Part shown: positions 1 through 6,349 of the stretch, piece after piece | Layout: every line of letters begins with the position of its first letter | Position numbering within the stretch: position 1 is the stretch's first letter | From: JAVVPO01 sp036655715 | GTDB lineage: Bacteria; Bacillota; Clostridia; Lachnospirales; Cellulosilyticaceae | Assembly: GCA_036655715.1 (NCBI GenBank) | Contig: JAVVPO010000063.1 | Location: 1-14,782 of the forward strand | Length of the DNA: 14,782 nt | Direction of reading: 5' to 3' | The notes under the pieces: model-generated | Databases searched by the model: none | The model's input: the letters and a program-made list of their open reading frames with translations, nothing else | What the model was told of the DNA's origin: nothing | Translations under genes and position numbers: made by a program

Positions 1-375
1 ATTTTTACACTTGTCAAATCCCATAGAATTTTCTGTCGTCATCCAATTATATGTATCCTTAGACGCTATATGCCACTTCCCTATATACCCTGTTTCATAC
101 CCTACTTCTTTTAACACATGTGCAAACGTTATTTGATCTTTTGCCAAACCTTCTCCATTACGATACACACCATGTGCATGAGGATATCTCCCTGTTTCAA
201 AACATCCTCTAGATGGAGTACATACAGCACTCGGTGTGTAGAAATTATTAAATTTCGTCTCATATTCGCATAAAGAATCAATATAAGGTGTTTGTACTTC
301 ATCGCCACCATAACAACTTAATGTCCACTTAGCTTGTTAATCAGTCTGAATAATTAATAGATTTTGTTTCTCCAT
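1..375 (-). pseudogene. Sulfatase (arylsulfatase family), 5' part, interrupted by an in-frame stop
   Basis: Translating the minus strand from the ATG at 375-373 gives MEKQNLLIIQTD, then TAA (339-337), then an open frame to the window edge. After the stop the frame reads QAKWTLSCYGG, then the S1 sulfatase signature CTPSRG (222-205), whose Cys is the residue converted to formylglycine, then TGRYPHAHGV and GKWH (81-70). These match the N-terminal third of family S1 sulfatases, which hydrolyse sulfate esters on glycans. The stop falls at the start of the TD(D/E/Q)Q metal-binding strand, where GAA or CAA is expected, so one base change explains it. A good SD (AAGGAAGGGG) precedes the ATG, and the gene begins 34 bases after the GH43 stop, so the two were probably co-transcribed. 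There is no in-frame ATG between the stop and the signature. A base error in the assembly is possible. The C-terminus lies outside the window. Confidence 0.8.
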
Positions 376-409
376 TTTTCCCCTTCCTTATTTTTTTTAA
401 ATTATAATG

Positions 410-1339
410 CTATATTACTACCTCTTCTTGATAAGCCATACTCATATTACCTTCTTCATCAAACACTAATGGTAATAATACATAGGATGATTCAAAATAG
501 CCTTCTGTTCCGCCCCACCTATCACCTATATAAAGGTACTGATCTTTTTCTTTATCTATATCCATTACACAGGTAGGCTGACTTCTATAAGTTGTCTCGT
601 CTCCTATATTCCTCAAGTTACTCCATCTTCCATCTATGGCATTAGCTACCGCATAGGTTGATTGGTTTGGACTCCATCCTGTACACCCTGAAGTTAACAT
701 ATAATATAAGTCATTTCTCTTAAATACTGTTGGAGCCTCCCTATATTGTCCCGGCCACAATGTCTTCACATGCTCATCTATAGCTAAATAATCCTCTGAT
801 AATCTATAAATATGTATATCCGCATTATCTCGTGCTGTAGATATAAAATAAGCTGTTCCATTCTCTTCTTTAAACAATGTACAATCCCTAGACATATGTC
901 CTATAGGATTAAAACTACCTAAGTAAACATAGTCTCCATCTATTGTGTCACAGACTGCCACGGCACATCTTGCCTCCCTATAGTCAGCCGGCCTCTCCCA
1001 ATGCATCCACATAACAAATTTTTGTGTTTTATCATTATAGATTACCTTTGGTCTTTCTATATTACACCCTATACCTATTTCAGCAACTTCACTCTCTATT
1101 TCTAGTTCATACTTTGTACGTACATAGTGCTTATTACTTGTTGAGTCTAATGTTAAGATATGATTTCTAAATTCCCAATCCTGCAAATCATTAGATCGGT
1201 AGCAAGACACTTTATTTCTTCCTGTTCTATCTTCGCCTATCCAATAGTAATACCCCCCATGCTTAATAATATGCCCCCCATGTGCATGTAGCACATCACC
1301 ATTTATATCATAATTTAATAATTCGTTATTATGTTTCAT
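410..1339 (-). CDS. Glycoside hydrolase family 43, exo-beta-1,3-galactanase-like (subfamily 24 type)
   Basis: 309 aa with no signal peptide, so a cytoplasmic glycosidase. The N-terminus GDVLHAHGGHIIKHGGYYYWIGEDR is typical of the GH43 group containing exo-beta-1,3-galactanases, where the usual N-terminal catalytic Asp is absent. Candidate active-site residues are Glu95 (ERPKV), Glu201 (YREAP, general acid) and Gln254 (RSQPT). Their spacing, 106 and 53 residues, closely follows Glu102, Glu208 and Gln263 as I recall them for the Phanerochaete exo-beta-1,3-galactanase. Other family marks are HMSRDCTLF (148-156), GQYREAPTVF and TSGCTGWSPN (216-225). The likely substrate is a short beta-1,3-galactosyl oligosaccharide imported into the cell; this is inferred from the family and not visible directly. 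SD GGAGG precedes the ATG. It sits between a PHP phosphatase gene (82 bases upstream) and a sulfatase gene (34 bases downstream), all on the minus strand, possibly one transcript. Confidence 0.85.
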   Translation of the reverse strand: MKHNNELLNYDINGDVLHAHGGHIIKHGGYYYWIGEDRTGRNKVSCYRSNDLQDWEFRNHILTLDSTSNKHYVRTKYELEIESEVAEIGIGCNIERPKVIYNDKTQKFVMWMHWERPADYREARCAVAVCDTIDGDYVYLGSFNPIGHMSRDCTLFKEENGTAYFISTARDNADIHIYRLSEDYLAIDEHVKTLWPGQYREAPTVFKRNDLYYMLTSGCTGWSPNQSTYAVANAIDGRWSNLRNIGDETTYRSQPTCVMDIDKEKDQYLYIGDRWGGTEGYFESSYVLLPLVFDEEGNMSMAYQEEVVI

Positions 1340-1421
1340 TTTCTAATCCTCCCTCTCTTTTTTTACATAATGCCAATTTTTATTATATGTATCATTCTTT
1401 TATTCAAATAAAGCGGGTATT

Positions 1422-2201
1422 CTACAAATCCAGTTCTACTACCCTTAATCCGTATCTCTTAGCAATCTCCAAAGCCTCGCCAATACTAGCTCCCACATCC
1501 TCAGGCCTATGTGCATCTGAATTAGCTAGTACTCCAATGTCATACTGTGCTCCTAGCTCCCAAAACTTATCCCATGGATACATATGCCTTATGCCTTCTG
1601 CTGTTTCTATCTTAGGTTTTCTCAGCCCATACCCGTTAATCTCTAGAGGTACTTTCAAATCCTGGGCAGCGCTGAAGATATATCTTGAACACGCTTTAGC
1701 TTCTTCATCCCATTCAGAATAAAAACAGCCAAACACATCTGGATGTGCAACAAAAGTAAATAGCCCCGTTGCCATCCCCTTAACTAAGTACTCTGCATAA
1801 TGTTTTAATTCTTCTTGATTACTTCTTAACTCACCACCAAGATTCCATGGTGCTTCCCCATTAGGCCCTAGTACATGTCCTGCTAAAATAAGATAATCCA
1901 TATTATTTTTTTCCAGAAGTTCTTCCTTATAGAAAGACTTAAAACACTCTACATACTCACATTCCAGCCCCTTAAGTACTCTGATATCTGTAAATATTTT
2001 TTGAGCTACTTCTATCTCCTTACAATAATCCTCTAGCTCATCCATATGTAACCTTACCTCTAACCATCTATTATCCGGAAAAGGTGTATGTTCTGATATC
2101 CCTAATACTTTGATCCCCTGTTTAACTGCTGACTCCACGTATTCATTTACCGTTCCTACTGCATGTTTGCAACGATAAGTATGTGTATGATAATTTTTCA
2201 T
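1422..2201 (-). CDS. PHP-family phosphatase, histidinol-phosphatase (HisJ/HisK) like
   Basis: 259 aa, the usual length for PHP-type histidinol-phosphatases. Metal-binding motifs appear in order: HTHTYRCKH (His5, His7, His13), EHTPF (Glu37, His38), GLECEY (Glu80), AGHV (His109), AHPD (His153) and NSDAH (Asp229, His231). These are the ligands of the trinuclear metal site of PHP phosphoesterases. The YRCKHA and EHTPFP sequences are typical of enzymes annotated as histidinol-phosphatase, which release phosphate from L-histidinol phosphate in histidine synthesis. No other his gene is nearby. With a GH43 and a sulfatase gene downstream it may instead act on a sugar phosphate or another substrate. 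The start is the ATG at 2201, with a GAAGGG-type SD. No terminator was seen between this gene and the GH43 gene. Confidence 0.8.
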   Translation of the reverse strand: MKNYHTHTYRCKHAVGTVNEYVESAVKQGIKVLGISEHTPFPDNRWLEVRLHMDELEDYCKEIEVAQKIFTDIRVLKGLECEYVECFKSFYKEELLEKNNMDYLILAGHVLGPNGEAPWNLGGELRSNQEELKHYAEYLVKGMATGLFTFVAHPDVFGCFYSEWDEEAKACSRYIFSAAQDLKVPLEINGYGLRKPKIETAEGIRHMYPWDKFWELGAQYDIGVLANSDAHRPEDVGASIGEALEIAKRYGLRVVELDL

Positions 2202-2318
2202 TTAGTTTTCCCTTCACTTAATAATCTATTTTATTTATTAACTACTATTTTAGCCTATTTGTTTTCTATAATAAACAGATAAATTTAAATTAAAAAAATA
2301 TTTCTACTTATAAATAAA

Positions 2319-2360
2319 CCACCTAAAATAAAGAATCTCTCAATACTCTCTCTTAGGTGG
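2319..2360 (-). terminator. Hairpin downstream of the amidase gene
   Basis: CCACCTAA (2319-2326) and TTAGGTGG (2353-2360) are perfect inverted repeats about 30 bases past the amidase stop. The 26-base loop may pair further (GAGA with TCTT). Read on the minus strand the hairpin is followed by TTTATTTATA, so it could end the amidase transcript. The long loop makes this less certain than the other terminators here. Confidence 0.5.
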
Positions 2361-2389
2361 ACTATATCATTCATTTTCACTTATCTTAT

Positions 2390-3139
2390 CTATAAGGTTT
2401 TAGCATACTTAATTAATAAATCTCTTACATTACTAGCGGTATACTTTCCACTTATCCATATTTCAGGGCTACTTATAATTTTCTTATTAACAAGCTCTAC
2501 TACTCCACCCAGCTTACCTAAAAGCGCTGGAATGTATTTCAAATCCATATTCGCTGTATTACTCCACATTGCAGCATCAATACCTATACCTTTTAAAATC
2601 ATTTTGTTAACTGAATTTTTAAGATCTACGTCTTCTATTTTTAGAGAAACTTCTTTTTTAAAGACTATGAAGTCAGCTTCATTATTTACCCAATAAAGTG
2701 GGCATGGCTTTCTATATCCATTACTTTTAGGCACATCATAATGCCTTATAATATCTGTCATTGGATTTAACTTATATCTCATGCAAATATCTGCACATAG
2801 TGCTACTAGGCTTGTTCTTGTTAAATCATTAAATTTTCCATCATTCTTTGGATGACAGTTTTCTATACTGATACTATAGCTATTAGCATCATATGTGGCA
2901 TAAGCTACTTCGTTTTCTGGAATACATCTAATAATTTCCCCCTGAAGCCCAATGATGTAATGACTTGAAGCATATACCTTACTATCTTTAAGTGTTTCAA
3001 AATAGTTTCTGTTCGCAATAGCTGTTGAACTTGGATTGCCTACATAGTGGACAGCTATTGCCCTCACTTTCTTCAAGGGTATACCTGGTCTTGAATAGGA
3101 ATTAGGTGTTAATAAATGCTCTTTAATTTGTAATGCCAT
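2390..3139 (-). CDS. N-acetylmuramoyl-L-alanine amidase (Amidase_2/PGRP fold) with C-terminal repeats
   Basis: 249 aa. Residues about 15-160 form an Amidase_2 domain: AVHYVG (Zn ligand His31), YASSHYIIG, SISIENCH, RHYDVP (His133) and RKPCP (Lys144, Cys146). His/His/Cys as zinc ligands with Lys two residues before the Cys is the T7 lysozyme arrangement. The enzyme cleaves the bond between N-acetylmuramate and L-alanine in peptidoglycan. Residues about 176-249 hold two similar segments of about 36 residues, each with a Trp (192 and 228) 15 residues after a conserved Val; this pattern is common in clostridial amidases. There is no signal peptide, as in phage endolysins or mother-cell autolysins released by lysis. 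No other phage gene is visible. SD AAAGGAGTG precedes the ATG. It could be a prophage remnant or a resident lysis gene. Confidence 0.87.
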   Translation of the reverse strand: MALQIKEHLLTPNSYSRPGIPLKKVRAIAVHYVGNPSSTAIANRNYFETLKDSKVYASSHYIIGLQGEIIRCIPENEVAYATYDANSYSISIENCHPKNDGKFNDLTRTSLVALCADICMRYKLNPMTDIIRHYDVPKSNGYRKPCPLYWVNNEADFIVFKKEVSLKIEDVDLKNSVNKMILKGIGIDAAMWSNTANMDLKYIPALLGKLGGVVELVNKKIISSPEIWISGKYTASNVRDLLIKYAKTL

Positions 3140-3218
3140 TTTACTTCACTCCTTTAGTCATATTTCCTCATAGCCATTATATGTTCACCTTTTCTGCAAA
3201 GTTCTATTTTTCAACACG

Positions 3219-3246
3219 AAAAAATGCCTCTCTGCATGACAGAAAG
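3219..3246 (-). terminator. Possible terminator between the gap and the amidase gene
   Basis: On the minus strand, 3246-3240 pairs with 3234-3228 (six of seven pairs, one mismatch) around a 5-base loop, followed by GGCA and six T residues (3224-3219). It could end a minus-strand transcript entering from the unsequenced gap, separating it from the amidase gene. The single mismatch and short stem limit confidence. Confidence 0.4.
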
Positions 3247-3267
3247 ACCCCATTTCATTATACAATA

Positions 3268-3367
3268 NNNNNNNNNNNNNNNNNNNNNNNNNNNNNNNNN
3301 NNNNNNNNNNNNNNNNNNNNNNNNNNNNNNNNNNNNNNNNNNNNNNNNNNNNNNNNNNNNNNNNNNN
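3268..3367. other. Assembly gap (100 N)
   Basis: Exactly 100 N bases, the conventional placeholder for a gap of unknown length. Whatever lies here is not represented, and its true size may differ. An open frame drawn across it (3133-3426, plus strand) is an artefact. Confidence 0.97.
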
Positions 3368-3625
3368 TTCAATTACTCAGTAGCTTAACTCACTTAAATC
3401 TATATCACTCTAAGCCTCCGCACTAGACTATAGAGTATTTTCTCTAGATACTTATCTCTTAGTAATTACCAAGGGGGAAGATCATTCACTTCTAAAACAA
3501 GTATCTAGTCTATGTAGAATCTAACACTCTTCTTATACCTAGCCGGCATAAATATAAGCCTCTGTGTTAACCTCTACATATAGGTAGATAACCCATAGGT
3601 ACCCAAGTGTGTCACTTTTTTTGAT
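3368..3625. other. Non-coding, self-complementary stretch beside the gap (candidate structured RNA)
   Basis: No credible gene lies in 3140-3741. The part right of the gap is rich in inverted repeats. CTAGATACTT (3444-3453) pairs perfectly with AAGTATCTAG (3499-3508). The 3' arm can continue as GTCTA (3508-3512) against TAGAC (3424-3428). CTTATA/TATAAG (3532-3537/3553-3558) encloses the palindrome GCCGGC. GTTA and TCTAC (3566-3577) pair with GTAGA and TAAC (3584-3592). On the plus strand it ends with AAGTG-TGT-CACTT (3605-3617) and T7 (3616-3622), a weak terminator. I do not recognise a known RNA family. The transcribed strand, if any, is uncertain. Confidence 0.4.
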
Positions 3626-3688
3626 TATTTTTTCATTTTCGGCAGATTGACTAGCTTTTTATGAAAAATTTCTATAATAATTTCCCAC

Positions 3689-3730
3689 AAAAAAATAGCA
3701 TAAGTCCTCTCCAAAAGAGATCACCTATGC
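3689..3730 (-). terminator. Intrinsic terminator of the SASP gene
   Basis: On the minus strand GCATAGGT (3730-3723) pairs with ACTTATGC (3705-3698), with a further short inner stem in the loop, followed by TA and seven T residues (3695-3689). It lies 11 bases past the SASP stop codon. Confidence 0.8.
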
Positions 3731-3741
3731 CATTTTATTTC

Positions 3742-3954
3742 TTAAAGATAATCATTTTCTTGCATTTTTTTAATTTCTCTTTTTCTTTTAGTCATTAATC
3801 CACCTATACGACCTGTTTCTTTTGGTGTAAGGCTCTTCCATCCATCTACTTGAACTTGGTCTAATAAACCGAGTTCCTCCGCTATTTCTAGTTTGAGTTT
3901 GTCGTCTGAAGATAATGCATCAAATAATTTTTCTTTTGTTTCTTTGTTATTCAT
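3742..3954 (-). CDS. Small acid-soluble spore protein, alpha/beta type (divergent)
   Basis: 70 aa, the size of alpha/beta SASPs, which coat DNA in the forespore and protect it from UV and heat. LKLEIAEELGL (20-30) corresponds to the conserved first helix with the GPR protease site within the EIA-xE motif (23-27). ETGRIGGLMTKRKRE (46-60) corresponds to the conserved second motif, usually NGSVGGxMVKxM. Here the second motif is GRIGG-MTKRK, as in a clostridial variant group, and the linker contains DGWKSLTPKE. The protein is Lys/Glu rich. SD AAGGAAGGGG lies about 8 bases before the ATG. A sigma-G-like promoter (3992-4022) and a strong terminator (3689-3730) make it a single-gene unit, divergent from the lysine operon. 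Confidence 0.82.
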   Translation of the reverse strand: MNNKETKEKLFDALSSDDKLKLEIAEELGLLDQVQVDGWKSLTPKETGRIGGLMTKRKREIKKMQENDYL

Positions 3955-3991
3955 AAAAATTCCCCTTCCTTTATCTACATTCTATTTATTT

Positions 3992-4022
3992 AAGTATGCT
4001 TCCATTTGTGCTAAACTATACA
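3992..4022 (-). promoter_or_regulatory. Sigma-G/sigma-F-like promoter of the SASP gene
   Basis: On the minus strand TGTATA (4022-4017), an 18-base spacer, then CATACTT (3998-3992), about 40 bases before the SASP start codon. This is close to the sigma-G consensus TGAATA-N18-CATACTA of forespore SASP promoters. Agreement of promoter type and gene product supports both calls. Confidence 0.7.
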
Positions 4023-4067
4023 CCCTTCGCCTACTTTTTAATTTTTGTATATAAATCAATATTTTTA

Positions 4068-4096
4068 TTGACTTTGTATTATTCAAATGTTATTAT
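4068..4096 (+). promoter_or_regulatory. Sigma-A-type promoter of the lysine operon
   Basis: TTGACT (4068-4073), a 17-base spacer and TATTAT (4091-4096). Transcription would begin near 4103, about 20 bases before the lysine riboswitch. The spacing and position fit a housekeeping promoter for asd-dapA-dapB. Confidence 0.75.
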
Positions 4097-4121
4097 TTTA
4101 AAAAATCAAATAATTTAATTT

Positions 4122-4300
4122 ATGTAGAGGTGCGGAACTTATTAGTATGTATTTTGATTCTTGCAAGAGAATATGATAAATACGGAAAGGAATTTCTGCC
4201 GAAGAGAATAGCCCCTTGCAATGCCTTTCTCTGGGTGTGCAGTGAATAACTGTACAACTGTCATCTTTTCTTGTAGAATAAGATGGAGTGCTACTGTGTA
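4122..4300 (+). promoter_or_regulatory. Lysine riboswitch (L box) aptamer
   Basis: The conserved blocks of the L box occur in order: AGAGGTGCGGA (4126-4136), AGAATATGATAAATACGGAAAGG (in 4158-4180), CTGCCGAAG (4196-4204), AGCCCC, CTCTGGGTGTGCAGTG, ACTGT and GGAGTGCTACTG (4285-4296). GTAG at 4124-4127 and CTAC at 4291-4294 close the basal helix P1. In this family L-lysine binds the five-helix junction and stabilises P1. Its position directly upstream of lysine biosynthesis genes agrees. Downstream terminator and antiterminator elements indicate control at the level of transcription: high lysine, operon off. Confidence 0.93.
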
Positions 4301-4389
4301 TAGGATTACTATACTATTTATAGAGAATATGCTCTATAAATTTAGGTGTAACTATAACTGTAGCCAGCTTCTACCGAGCTGGTTTTTTT
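4290..4389 (+). terminator. Riboswitch expression platform: antiterminator and intrinsic terminator
   Basis: Terminator: 4362-4370 pairs with 4376-4384 (core CCAGCT/AGCTGG), loop CTACC, then T7 (4383-4389), 33 bases before the asd start. Antiterminator: GCTAC, GT and TATAG (4290-4303) pair with CTATA, AC and GTAGC (4352-4364), using the P1 3' strand and the left arm of the terminator, so the two states exclude each other. A perfect 10-bp hairpin (4316-4325 with 4332-4341) sits at the tip of the antiterminator and brings its arms together. Confidence 0.85.
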
Positions 4390-4422
4390 ATTATCTCAAT
4401 TACTATTTTAGGGAGGATTATT

Positions 4423-5421
4423 ATGAAAAAAATTAACTTAGCAGTAGTAGGTGCTACTGGAATGGTAGGACGTACATTTCTAAAAGTCTTAGAAGAAAAA
4501 AACTTACCAATTGAAAACTTTTATGTCTTTGCTTCTGCACGTTCTGCAGGCCAAACAATCACTTTTAAAGGCAACTCATATACTGTACTAGAACTTACTG
4601 AAAACAGTTTTAAAGACCATCAAATAGATATTGCTTTATTCTCCGCTGGCGGCGGTACTAGCCAAAAGTTTGCTCCTATTGCAGCTGAAAGTGGCTGTAT
4701 TGTAGTAGATAATAGTTCAGCTTGGAGAATGGACCCTACTGTACCACTTGTTGTTCCTGAAGTAAATGCTGAAGATATTAGAAATCATAAAGGTATTATT
4801 GCAAATCCTAACTGCTCTACTATCCAAGCTGTAGTTGCACTTAAACCACTTCATGAATACTATGGTATCAAGCGAATAGTCTATACTACATTCCAAGCTG
4901 TTTCAGGCGCTGGTATGGGAGGCTGGAACGATTTAGAAGAAGGTCTTAAAGGTAATGCACCTAAAAAATTCCCTCACCCTATCGCGAATAACTGTATACC
5001 TCACATCGATGTATTTTTAGATAATGGTTATACTAAAGAAGAAATGAAAATGGTTGAAGAAACACGCAAGATTCTTCATGATGATTCTCTTAGAATCACT
5101 TCTACTACTGTTCGTGTCCCTGTATTCAATAGCCATAGTGAAAGTATCAACGTTGAATTTGAGAAATCTTTTGAACTTGATGACCTTGTAAATGTACTTA
5201 CACGGGCACCTGGTATCATTATTCAAGATGATCTTAACAATGATATCTATCCTCTTGCAATTCATGCAACAGGTCACGACGAAGTCTTTGTTGGACGTAT
5301 TCGCCGTGATGAAAGTATTGATAACGGAGTAAACTTATGGGTTGTTGCAGACAACATCCGCAAGGGAGCTGCTAGCAATGCTGTTCAAATTGCTGAGTGG
5401 ATTATAGCAAACATACTATAA
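4423..5421 (+). CDS. asd: Aspartate-semialdehyde dehydrogenase
   Basis: 332 aa, the normal length. It reduces L-aspartyl-4-phosphate to aspartate semialdehyde with NADPH, the branch point to lysine/DAP, threonine and methionine. Visible features are the Rossmann motif VVGATGMVG (8-16), the active-site cysteine in NPNCST (Cys131), TTFQAVSGAG (155-164), RVPVFNSHSE with the acid/base His238 and Arg231, and a C-terminal NLWVVADNIRKGAASNAVQIAE typical of the family. The start ATG has SD GGGAGG 6 bases upstream. It is the first gene of a three-gene operon under a lysine riboswitch; dapA begins 18 bases after its stop (with the start chosen here). Being the first gene under the L box means all branches fed by aspartate semialdehyde respond to lysine, unless another asd exists. 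Confidence 0.96.
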   Translation: MKKINLAVVGATGMVGRTFLKVLEEKNLPIENFYVFASARSAGQTITFKGNSYTVLELTENSFKDHQIDIALFSAGGGTSQKFAPIAAESGCIVVDNSSAWRMDPTVPLVVPEVNAEDIRNHKGIIANPNCSTIQAVVALKPLHEYYGIKRIVYTTFQAVSGAGMGGWNDLEEGLKGNAPKKFPHPIANNCIPHIDVFLDNGYTKEEMKMVEETRKILHDDSLRITSTTVRVPVFNSHSESINVEFEKSFELDDLVNVLTRAPGIIIQDDLNNDIYPLAIHATGHDEVFVGRIRRDESIDNGVNLWVVADNIRKGAASNAVQIAEWIIANIL

Positions 5422-5439
5422 ATCGAAAGGATGAAAATG

Positions 5440-6324
5440 ATGGCTATTTTTGAAGGCTCAGGTACTGCTATTATCACTCCATTTCACGTCGATGGCAGTG
5501 TTAACTTTGGTAAATTAGAAGAATTAATTGATTTTCAAATAGATAATCATACAGATGCTCTCATTATTTGTGGTACAACTGGTGAAGCTTCTACTATGTG
5601 TGATGAAGAACATCTTGAATGTATCAAAATCGCTGTAGATAGAGTTAACGGCAGAATTCCTGTTATTGCAGGTACAGGTAGTAACGATACAAGACATGGT
5701 ATATCTTTAACAAAAAATGCTGCCCGTCTTGGAGCTGATGCTTCTTTACAAGTTACTCCTTATTATAATAAAACAACACAAAGAGGGCTTATAGAGCACT
5801 TTAAAGCAATTGCAAATAGTGCAGATATCCCTATGATTCTGTACAATGTGCCAAGTCGTACAGGTATGAATATTACTGCCCAAACAGCTTATGAGCTTTC
5901 TAAGTATGACTTCACGATAGGTCTTAAAGAAGCTAGTGGTAACATCTCACAAGTGGCTCAGATAGCCGCTATGTGCGGAGATAGCCTTCCTATTTATTCT
6001 GGTAATGATGATCAGATTATTCCCATCTTATCTTTAGGTGGTAAAGGTGTTATCTCTGTACTTTCTAATATTGTTCCACAAGAAACCCATGATCTCGTTC
6101 ACCTCTATCTTAATGGTGAAACAAATAAAGCGCTTAAACTTCAACTAGATTTCTTACCGCTTATTGATGCACTATTTTGTGAGGTAAACCCTATTCCAGT
6201 TAAAGAGGCTCTAAACCTTATGGGTTATGAAGTAGGTCCTTGTAGACTACCTCTTAATACAATGGAATCTTGTAACAAAGAAATTTTAAGAAATGCTCTT
6301 ATAAAGAGTAAACTTTTAGGCTAA
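5440..6324 (+). CDS. dapA: 4-hydroxy-tetrahydrodipicolinate synthase
   Basis: 294 aa from the start MAIFEGSG. It condenses pyruvate with aspartate semialdehyde. Key residues are CGTTGEAS (Thr46, Thr47), the proton-relay tyrosine in TPYYNK, LYNVPSRTG (Tyr135, Arg140), and the Schiff-base lysine in GLKEASGN (Lys163). These match Thr44, Thr45, Tyr133, Arg138 and Lys161 of E. coli DapA. A longer reading from the ATG at 5431 is unlikely because the SD GAAAGG (5425-5430) touches it. The ATG at 5440 lies 9 bases from the SD and gives the family N-terminus (5437 also possible). It is the second gene of asd-dapA-dapB. Confidence 0.95.
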   Translation: MAIFEGSGTAIITPFHVDGSVNFGKLEELIDFQIDNHTDALIICGTTGEASTMCDEEHLECIKIAVDRVNGRIPVIAGTGSNDTRHGISLTKNAARLGADASLQVTPYYNKTTQRGLIEHFKAIANSADIPMILYNVPSRTGMNITAQTAYELSKYDFTIGLKEASGNISQVAQIAAMCGDSLPIYSGNDDQIIPILSLGGKGVISVLSNIVPQETHDLVHLYLNGETNKALKLQLDFLPLIDALFCEVNPIPVKEALNLMGYEVGPCRLPLNTMESCNKEILRNALIKSKLLG

Positions 6325-6349
6325 CATTTATATAGAAAGGGTGAAGCAC

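Noticed and set aside
129..311. 60-residue open frame on the minus strand
   Set aside because: It is out of frame with the sulfatase reading of the same strand, which has an SD, start codon and recognisable motifs.
1282..1722. 146-residue open frame on the plus strand
   Set aside because: It overlaps the GH43 start and the C-terminus of the PHP gene antisense, and has no recognisable motif or SD.
2390..3139. Prophage around the amidase gene
   Set aside because: No other phage gene, integrase or attachment site is visible; a single lysin gene is not enough.
3133..3426. 97-residue open frame on the plus strand
   Set aside because: It runs through the 100-N gap, so most of it is not real sequence.
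3368..3625. rRNA or tRNA fragment beside the gap
   Set aside because: None of the conserved 16S, 23S, 5S or tRNA sequences could be recognised on either strand.
3640..3680. Plus-strand TTGACT and TATAAT near 3646-3677 as a promoter
   Set aside because: The spacing is about 20 bases, too long for a normal promoter, and there is only the antisense of the SASP gene downstream.
4221..4436. 71-residue open frame on the plus strand
   Set aside because: It lies inside the lysine riboswitch and its terminator and overlaps the asd start; no motif and no SD.
5017..5277. 86-residue minus-strand frame inside asd, with similar frames at 8654-8860, 9169-9474 and 10686-10895
   Set aside because: All are antisense shadows of well-supported genes and show no protein features.
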